Positions 56,601-64,000 of a stretch of 64,000 nucleotides of DNA are shown here, piece by piece. Position 1 is the first letter of the stretch. Every line of letters begins with the position of its first letter. Under the pieces are notes generated by a model. The model made no database searches, had not been told where the DNA came from, and saw only the letters and a program-made list of their open reading frames with translations. This DNA is from Leucocoprinus leucothites (taxonomy: Eukaryota; Basidiomycota; Agaricomycetes; Agaricales; Agaricaceae): contig JAACJO010000008.1 of assembly GCA_013368445.1 (NCBI GenBank), positions 496,001 to 560,000 of the forward strand, read 5' to 3'. A program made the translations under genes and the position numbers.

Positions 56601-58750
56601 CAGAGTGTTTAGACATTAACCAAGCGATCCAGTTGTGCCAGAAACATCATCTCTACGACGCTCTTATATATGTGTACACTCGAGCGCTGAAGGATTACGT
56701 TGCTCCTATTGTCGAGCTCCTGGGGCTGATTCGACGGGTGCTGATACATCGACGGACAGCGGCTGAAAATGGTAGTGACGAAGAGGACGAAAACAGCAAA
56801 GATGGGGAAGATAGTTTGGAACCTATTATTCTAAATTCATACAAGGTCTACCCCTACCTCTCGCACGTCCTCTATGGGTTGACGTATCCCAGCGGAGAGC
56901 CTTTGCCGGAGGAAGAGGCATTCCAGGCAAAGAAGGACATATACACATTTCTGTTCTATGGACGCTCCAGTGTGTGGCCTCCAGGAGAAGGAGGAAAACT
57001 TATATTGACATCGGATGAGGAGGGCGGGATCGAACCGACGTATCCTTACATTCGACAGCTCCTACAGTGGGATGCAGAGTCGTTCCTTCATTCCCTTGAT
57101 ATTGCGTTTGAAGACGCATACCTTCACGACGAGACACAAAAGAGTATAAACAGGCTCATCATCGTGCGAATCCTTCTCGAACTTGTCCCTTCTTTGTCCT
57201 CTGAAGATGCGACATTCGTTCACATCTTCATCGCTCGAAATGCCCCCAAATACCCAAAGTTCCTTTCGGAGGTGCTGGCGCCTAGCATTCTACACAAGAC
57301 CCTTGTGCACCTTGCATCAGAAGGCAAGCCCGAGAACAGGGAAGATCGACAGTTAGCGACAGAGTATCTCTTGTCCGCTTACAATCCACATGACAGTGAT
57401 AACACTATCGCACTTTTCGAGCATGCTGGATTTTACAGAATTCTTCGAACATGGCATAGGAGGGACCGGCGTTGGGATTTGTTGTTCATGACTTACCTCG
57501 ATGACCCAGATATTCGACCGCCTGTCGCGTTTGAGAAGCTGGATGAGGTGTTAGCCACTGGGATACAGATGAACAAGAAGATTTTGCCTCCGGCATTAGC
57601 TTCTACTGTGGAGAATTCTTTGGCACGGTTACTCGAGCTTGGCGTTCAAGAGACAGCTTTGTTTCTGCAAAAGTATCTCCCACATCTGCACGAGGGTGCT
57701 CTGAAGACCTTGGGTGATGCACAAGCAGACGACAAGCAGTTCGCGTACCTTCAGGCTTTCTTATCACCCACAAGTCTCAGCGACAGTGCCGCCACTCCTT
57801 CTACGCCTCCCCCGTCAACGACAGCCCCTGAGCTCCGTCACATGTACGTTGACCTCCAATGTCGATTCCACCCGCAAGAAACCGTCTCCGTCCTTGAATC
57901 CCTACCCTCTGACTTCCTTCAGTGGGATGACGTGATCCAAGTATGTGAATCCAATCGGGTCCACGATGCTGTCATTTGGGCATACGATGCTCGAGGTGAA
58001 CCTCAGAAAGCACTGGACAAAGCTGTAGGTTACCAGCGAGGTTTGTCGTTGCAAATTGTGCAAGCCTTCAGAGAGCCAACCGCCAGCAATCCACGAGGGC
58101 AGATTGATCAGGCATTGGATTCGTTGCGCACCATAGGACAAAGAGGCGTCGACATTTGTTTACGGAGATCTCGCAGGTCCTTTGACGTGGATGTACCACT
58201 GGAGGATATCTGGTTTACCCTGTTGAATAGCCAAATTAATGTGGTACAACTCGTGTCTGCTTGTCAAGCTTCTGGTACATCCGATCTGGATGAGGAGACC
58301 AAACGCAAATACTTATCCGACCTCCGTTCCTTGGTTCAGACCACTTTTAGCGCTCTCGTATCAATCACTTCCACCTCTATCGTTTCCTTCCCTCGCTTGT
58401 TTAAGCGCTTGGCCAACTCTACGACCTCAACGACGCACTCTCACTACGACGAGTTCCGTACTATCCTTACGGGCATGTTGGAATCGTACCGTTCTGATCA
58501 AGACATGTTGACTATGACTAAACAACTAGTGGAACGGGATCTGTTCGATACGATGGCCAATTTAACTCGGCAAAAGGCGCGTGGATGGGCATTGGAACGG
58601 GGCGTCTGTACCAAGTGTCGCAACCCACTGTCGAAGCAACCACTTGACCAAAGTCCGGATATATCAAACGAAGGGGCAGAAATTGCGGTTCTTGAAATTA
58701 TTGTGGCACGGACAGGAAAGGCATATCATTCTCAATGTTACGCGGACTAG
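53671..58750 (+). CDS. VPS8: Vacuolar sorting protein Vps8 (CORVET subunit)
   Basis: Exons 53671-54078, 54136-54748, 54807-55744, 55799-55999 and 56057-58750 give 1617 aa. An acidic Ser-rich head leads to a WD40-type beta-propeller (VLAANGYVCIGTSDGKILVY, AVTALALSHDHTCVAAGYS), then the Vps8 alpha-solenoid (WADRILSLVEDGDFLSAIEL, ISAIYLRHLEPFML) and a C-terminal RING-like Cys pattern (CTKCRNPLS ... YHSQCYAD). Vps8 tethers Rab5-positive early endosomes. The introns at 55745-55798 (54 nt) and 56000-56056 (57 nt) are multiples of three without stops, so the frame reads through them; I call them introns from splice signals and from the break they make in the propeller. Confidence 0.9.
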
Positions 58751-59124
58751 CATTGCCGCATTAGGATTAATACTTTATATAGATCTCACTCATATTTTCC
58801 CTACTTGAGAGTTTAGCCCGGCTCTATCAGTAACTTAAATTTAGTCCCCGAGGCCATTCCGAGGATGTGAATTTCGTCAACGCTACAATCCACTGTCATC
58901 CCACAGACCTGCGACCCCGGGCCTCGGAGCACAAGAAGCGACATGCGCATCTATAGCGGCCAACATGGAGTAGTGTACACATTCGTGCTAATTTTACCAA
59001 CCAAGGGTGAGAGCCCACAAGTGACAATGCCACATCCTCCGAAGTCACAGGGTTGAAGTTTCGGACTGGCCATCTACCTTTCTACCCCAAGAAACTAGCC
59101 CAGAACCACTCGCTCGGAAAACGC
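58751..59124. other. Tail-to-tail intergenic
   Basis: About 370 bp between convergent VPS8 and COG2 ends. No gene seen. Confidence 0.5.
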
Positions 59125-62100
59125 TTATGCGTCTTCTTCTGCAGGTGGAAGATTAGTATATGCGACAAGGTCCGGTGCTGATACGGCTTACGATCGTGGG
59201 TCAAGATGACATCTTTCAATGCTTCGTAGTATTCATTCCTCTCTAGTTCTATTCCCAGAGATCGTGCTTCTTTTCCGAAAGCCTCGACATCTAAAATCAT
59301 CTGTGTCTGTATACGTTCTTCATCACGGCCATCATCAGCTTGGGCAGTGCCAAAAAGTGTAAAGGCCGTCTTTTTTCCCTTCTTGAGCCTTCGTAGCGAC
59401 TCCTCGGTCTTTTTCATAGCAGCCAGATATGAGATATATCTGTAGAATATGTTATGAGGGCGGAACCATGACCATTAGCATACTTCCTACTTTTGAGCGA
59501 CGTTATCAAAAACTTCCTGTGAGTACCCTTTCGAGTATGTATCCTTCAGGGTCCGACCTGGACCATCAGAGGATCCGACGGCAAAGAAGGCTTTGACGGG
59601 TCGGAAAATGGTCTGAACAAAATAGCTTGGCTCAGTTGGAAGCTTCTTGTTTGACATAGCACGGAACTGAGATGGGATTGATCGAACGGGCAGTAGTGCC
59701 TCGCAGCAACGCTTGGTCAGGATGGCGACGATTTGGGTAGATGCCGGCTGGGTGATTGCAGTCGATTTTGATAGCGCCTGTTTCAAGACATCTAGGGAGA
59801 CGTGAGCGGGATTCAAAGACAACCTAGGCCGTATACAGTACCTCGAGGACCATCGCCATCCGTGGCTTCTAGTACCTCTGATGGGAGGATGAGACTGATT
59901 TCCTGTTGCCATAAGTTGTCAATCTTGTTCTCTAGCTGTTTAAGGTCACTAATGACGGCAGCATATTGACGTAGCAAATTTTCATCGGCAGCCACTGTCT
60001 CTGCAGATGAGGCCTCGGCAGCAACATGAGTTGACGCTGCAGAACGAGATACCACATTGCCCTCGCCAATTGTCGCATAGACTGAATGAAGCCAAGCAGC
60101 ATATCTACTCAGAAGCTATTCGCAGCCAGTTAATGCGTGGTAAATCCTCCAAAGGAACATTTAATATGCACCTGTAATGTTAATCGCCAAAATCTATGAC
60201 TCAGCTCTGGAATGAGTACTTCAGGACTCCAACACAACGTGATTGCCTTCCAGAGCGCCGTGGTTTGTCCCAGCAAGAATGAAGATTGATCTGTGAGTGA
60301 ATGAGTGACCATATGCGGGATCTGGAAAGCTGACCAGCTTGCCTTTCGTCGCTGATGATTCAATACGGACTTCTTCAAAGGTTTCCTCAAGGTCCACGAC
60401 TATCTCTTTCCAACGAAGCTGGAAATAAACAGGAAGTTGCCAACGTCGATCGAATTCATGATAAAGTTCATGTTCTCTCATAACGTGGATGGCTTGAGCT
60501 GAGGGGGCGTAAAGCTCTAGGCATCGGATGAAGTTTTGCGTCGTATCGAAGTTCTGAGCACGACTTAGAGCAACTTCATTCATCAATCCATACTGCTCAC
60601 CTTCCGAAGGTCATTTGGCCGACCCGCTGCAAAGACCATATGCCCAATGTCGTTGATAATAGAACTTGCAACCTCTTCCCAAACAACATGGGCGAGTATT
60701 TGAAAGCCCGCCATATCCTGTTCCATAGTCCCACCCGTTAGTACCTTTTCCCTTGATAACTTTTTGTTTGAAACCTTCTCCGCTACTTCCATGATGTCCT
60801 TGACGTCACGGGAGATGAAGCGCAAAATCTGGTTATAAACACTGGCAAGGGGATTGTCTCCGTCTTCGGATAGGATGGCATGTGGAGTAGGAAGTTGTGA
60901 AGGCGTGTAAGGCGACGAAGAATCTTGGTGAGACGCGAATGCAGTGAACGGGGTATATGGCGTCCGGAGGGGAAAACCCGTAGACGGCACAAGATCGACT
61001 AGGCCAGGTTGAAACGGAGTCTTTGGAACAACGGGAGATTGGGGTGCTTCCAAGGCATTGTGATAGATAGTCTACGCTCATTTATGAGAGAAACGGGATA
61101 ATGAATAGATGTTATACGCACCTTCCTCAGGAAGGGTCTAACCACCTCGCGCCTCAGTACGTCTTCGGCATCGCGCCAGAGTCCAAGGGTATCATAAGTA
61201 CGAAGGCACTCTTTCAGGTCGGCAAGGAACTTGGATCGCTCGACTTCTAATAAGCGTCCATCGGGCTTGTTATCTCGCATGTTTGTCAACAAGGCTGCGA
61301 ATAGATGGTCTAGATCAGATGACAGAGTTGACTGTATACGATCGATACGCTGCATCCATATATTTCAGTCCAGGAGAGGCTGCGCGACCAGAATGATATC
61401 TTACAAACCCATTGTAGCTCGTCCACAAATGCGCACTTTTCCTCTCGGGCCTTTGATGCATGGTAAAGCAGTTGCATGTACTCTGCCGCCACTCGTGCTA
61501 TGTGTTTTGCTCGATTGCTCCTGCCTCTGTTCATGACAGATGAATGTTGCGTCGCGCCCGAAAATAAAACCACGTACTTTTCCTCACCGATATCCTCCTG
61601 GCTCGGCACGCCGGGAGTGCTAGCTCCAACAAAACCATCGTCCTGCTCAGGTGACGCGATCAAGAGCAAGGATTCTAGCCGTGTCACTGATTCTGATATC
61701 TTGAGCAGCAAATGCAAAAGGGCCTAGGAAGATGATGAGCCTGGTAGAAGACACTGGTACAGGTGAGGGGACCTTTTCTTCGCGCAAAGCAGCACGTTTG
61801 TCAAGTTTCTCTTGTATGTTGTCCTGTATCGATTGCAACTCTGTTCTAGATTCCTGGGCCCTCTGTGAGTTTAGTGCAATCTGAAACACAAATTCACATA
61901 CATGCACTCGACCCCGCAAATCACCCAATGGACCCCGCATTCTCTTTAACTTGGAGCCTTCACTCCGGAGATCAGTACTTAAACTGATAAACGCCTCGTA
62001 GTCATTATTGATGAGCTGTACTAGCTCTTCCTTCAGAGTCGACAAATAATCTCGCAGCTCTGCTCGTAGTTCTGGGAGGGTGGCACGTGCCCGAGAGAGG

Positions 62101-62297
62101 AGAAAGTCTTCTATGTTGAAGACAGTTCCTGTGAGCAAGGGATTGTTATGCGAAAGGGGTCCATAATCTGGGAGGTTCGCCGACAAATCGTACTGTCCGG
62201 TTGTTTCACGGGAGGCAAGTTCTTCGGCCAAACGTTCGAGCTGGTAAGGGTCCTCGGAGCCGCGATATCTATGATTGGCTTGTTCGAAAGGTGTCAT
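59125..62297 (-). CDS. COG2: Conserved oligomeric Golgi complex subunit 2
   Basis: Twelve exons: 62297-61908, 61862-61773, 61723-61578, 61526-61409, 61349-61122, 61071-60601, 60553-60343, 60290-60172, 60115-59842, 59791-59491, 59439-59192 and 59138-59125, 869 aa. N-terminal COG2 signature: FNIEDFLLSRARATLPELR, ELVQLINNDYEAFISLSTDL, KRMRGPLGDLR, LHLLLKISESVTRLESLL. The C-terminal region carries FIRCLELYAPS, RRWQLPVYFQLRWKEIV, CWSPEVLIPELSHRFWRLTL and KKTEESLRRLKKGKK. It tethers intra-Golgi retrograde vesicles. The intron at 60291-60342 has a GC donor. The last intron has a perfect tactaat branch site; without it the protein would end at 59082. The 45-nt first intron is the least certain. Confidence 0.88.
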
Positions 62298-62785
62298 CGA
62301 AGATGTGGAAGAGCGCAAACAGAGGAAACCATGAACTGCGGAGTGACGGTTTGCCTCTAAGAATAAACTGGAGTGATGTGACCCTGAAGGGAGCTTGAAA
62401 CCTCGAGAGTTGGCTTAAAATTGTGTAGACACGGAATCGTATACTACATATGCCATACCACAGGTTTCATAACACTTTTCAAGTCAACGATTCTTGTGCA
62501 GCCCTCTCGTTGGTACTTGAAGCTGAAACCTCAAATGGAAAATGCTCCTCAACTCAGTCGCAGTGTGCAAAGCACGACTTGAACTTCCTTTCTAAATCTG
62601 ATAATATGATAAAAGCATATGGTGCCTTAAACATGTATATGACTCCCTCTAACTCGAAAGAGTGAGTTGTGGAAAGAAACTCTATGAGTACCTCCATCAC
62701 TCAGAAACTTGCGCCTGAAATCACGTCCAAAATCAGCTATGAAATAAGGTAGGTTGTGACAGTCGTGATGTGACTGAGCGACGAA
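62298..62785. promoter_or_regulatory. Shared divergent promoter, COG2 and PRKRIP1-family gene
   Basis: 488 bp between divergent start codons, AT-rich in the middle. No specific site recognised. Confidence 0.4.
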
Positions 62786-63516
62786 ATGTCCTCTACTCCT
62801 ACACCATCCTCTTCCAACCCAAATTCTGGGCCTCGCCATGCTCTCACAGCTGTTGAGAAACAAAGGGCCCAACTGGATAGACTGCTAAAAGATCCTGCAA
62901 AGCCTGTCCATGTTCCTCTTCAACCAAAGGAAAAGTCTATACGCCCTGCGCGTGAAATGATGAAGAACGTGCAGGGCTCAAGTGCTGGAGCCGGTAGCGG
63001 TGAATTCCACGTTTATAAAGCCAGTAGGCGCAGGGAATACGAACGTCTCAAAATCATGGAAGAACAATCTCAGAAAGTGTGCTCTATTATCACTTATTCC
63101 TCTCAGCCATATTCATCTTGACGTAGGAAGCACTTACTGCCGAATTCGAGCGCAAACGCAAGGAGGCTGAGGAAGCTACCAATGCTAAGACAGCAAAGAA
63201 CAGAGCAAAGCGTCAAAAGAAGAAAGAAAGAGCGAAGCAAGGCCGCGGCAAGTCTGAAGAGGCCAGCAGGACGGATGGGGCTCCAGGAACATCTGAAGCC
63301 CCGGATGCACCTTTCAAAAAGCGGCGCTTAATCAATGGCAAGGAGCTCGTGTTCAAGAGACCCGGAGACGAGAGTGGGAGCGAATCGGATGAGGGTCCTC
63401 AGTCCCATGAAGCACAGAAGGACTCAGAACCGCAAATTGGACTTAATATCCCTCAAGTTCCGACTCCACTGCCGGTCACTGAGCAAGTTAAAATAACCAT
63501 CCACGAGGATGACTGA
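62786..63516 (+). CDS. PRKRIP1-family protein (DUF1168), nuclear, splicing-linked
   Basis: Exons 62786-63076 and 63127-63516 give 226 aa. The hallmark is the segment VQGSSAGAGSGEFHVYKASR, then RREYERLKIMEEQSQ and a Lys/Arg-rich helix (FERKRKEAEE, KNRAKRQKKKERAKQ). PRKRIP1 proteins are found in spliceosome C and C* complexes, where the long helix contacts RNA and Prp17. The acidic C-terminus (KITIHEDD) is disordered. No close alternative family. Confidence 0.85.
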
Positions 63517-64000
63517 TACCCCGTGGGGTTTATCACTGATACTACTCGGTACGGCTATTCATCATTTAATTCAGACTTCCAAGTTTTAACGACTCAAACC
63601 CAGGCTCATACCCCTCACATTCTACAACCTGGTTAGCCAGTAATCAATGTAATTCTAGATGTGTTCGAATTGATCTGTACTCTGGTGTCCCAATGGCTGA
63701 AACTCGACAGGGTTCGCTGCATGATCAACTTATCTCGATCCGTCCATTTTCAAGTCAACGGAAAAACCTGCCGCGAATTAACCACCGATGTTATTTCAGA
63801 GAGCTTCTGAATTGTCCGACTCCTCATGGACGTGACCCACTCCTTATGTCGTTGTCACTGTCGAAGCCTTTTGATGTTTGTGGGGGCATATTTCTTGGGA
63901 AATAATAACAACTCCCTTCCGCATTTTCCCCAGAATGTCCAGCGAAAAGCTTGGCAATTACACAGGGGATGAAGGATAATTGTTTGAACACATCTGCCGC
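63517..64000. other. 3' flank, no gene seen
   Basis: The last 484 bp of the window hold only a 70-codon frame of no recognisable character. Confidence 0.45.

Noticed and set aside
59082..59124. COG2 C-terminus extended to 59082
   Set aside because: A 52-nt intron with gtaagc, a perfect tactaat branch site and cag fits better and ends the protein at 59125.
62298..62318. COG2 start at 62318
   Set aside because: That codon is TTG; the first ATG in frame is at 62297.

Overview
The window is nuclear DNA of a filamentous basidiomycete, most likely a mushroom-forming Agaricomycete. The evidence is many short introns (about 45-60 nt) with GT-AG or occasional GC-AG ends, tiny exons, and the gene content: a cluster of small secreted Cys-rich proteins that resemble 'fruit-body specific' proteins (from memory, not searched), a NACHT P-loop protein, paired GH78-type glycosidases, a HAD/terpene-cyclase enzyme, and a fungal housekeeping set (Duo1, Atg27, Cds1, Ilv1, Vps8, Cti6-like). 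Exon models were built by hand from splice signals, reading-phase arithmetic and remembered family motifs. No database search was run.

Left part (1-22 kb), accessory-like. After about 1.8 kb without a recognisable gene come three tandem paralogues of a secreted six-cysteine protein (1909-6957), each with its own TATA box and the same three downstream intron positions. A NACHT NTPase (minus) follows, then an ataxin-3-like Josephin deubiquitinase (minus), two tandem GH78-type six-hairpin glycosidases with identical ten-exon structure including an apparent 2-nt exon, the autophagy membrane protein Atg27, and a protein with an RNase H1 N-terminal (viroplasmin) domain.

Right part (22-64 kb), mostly core cellular genes, densely packed and often divergent or tail to tail: a membrane-anchored YqcI/YcgG-family protein (minus), DASH subunit Duo1, rRNA-processing helicase Dbp10, tRNA-guanine transglycosylase (minus), a TM9/EMP70 nonaspanin, mitochondrial tyrosyl-tRNA synthetase (minus), ribosomal protein S23, a transglutaminase-like Cyk3-type protein, CDP-diacylglycerol synthase Cds1 (minus), DNA topoisomerase I (minus), complex I subunit B12/NDUFB3, a HAD-type terpene cyclase, threonine deaminase Ilv1 (minus), a Cti6-like PHD protein, CORVET subunit Vps8, Golgi COG subunit 2 (minus), and a PRKRIP1-family protein. 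Several divergent pairs share 290-620 bp promoters (YqcI/DUO1, TGT/TM9, TyrRS/RPS23, TOP1/NDUFB3, ILV1/CTI6, COG2/PRKRIP1).

Most interesting points: a 2-nt exon implied at the same place in both glycosidases; the HAD-terpene cyclase fusion; domain reshuffling in the secreted trio, including 20 Thr-Asp-Pro units; single-base frameshifts in DUO1 and the TM9 gene that look like missing G residues; a splice-created uORF before NDUFB3; and a shared TTCCAGAA element at matching positions upstream of both glycosidases.
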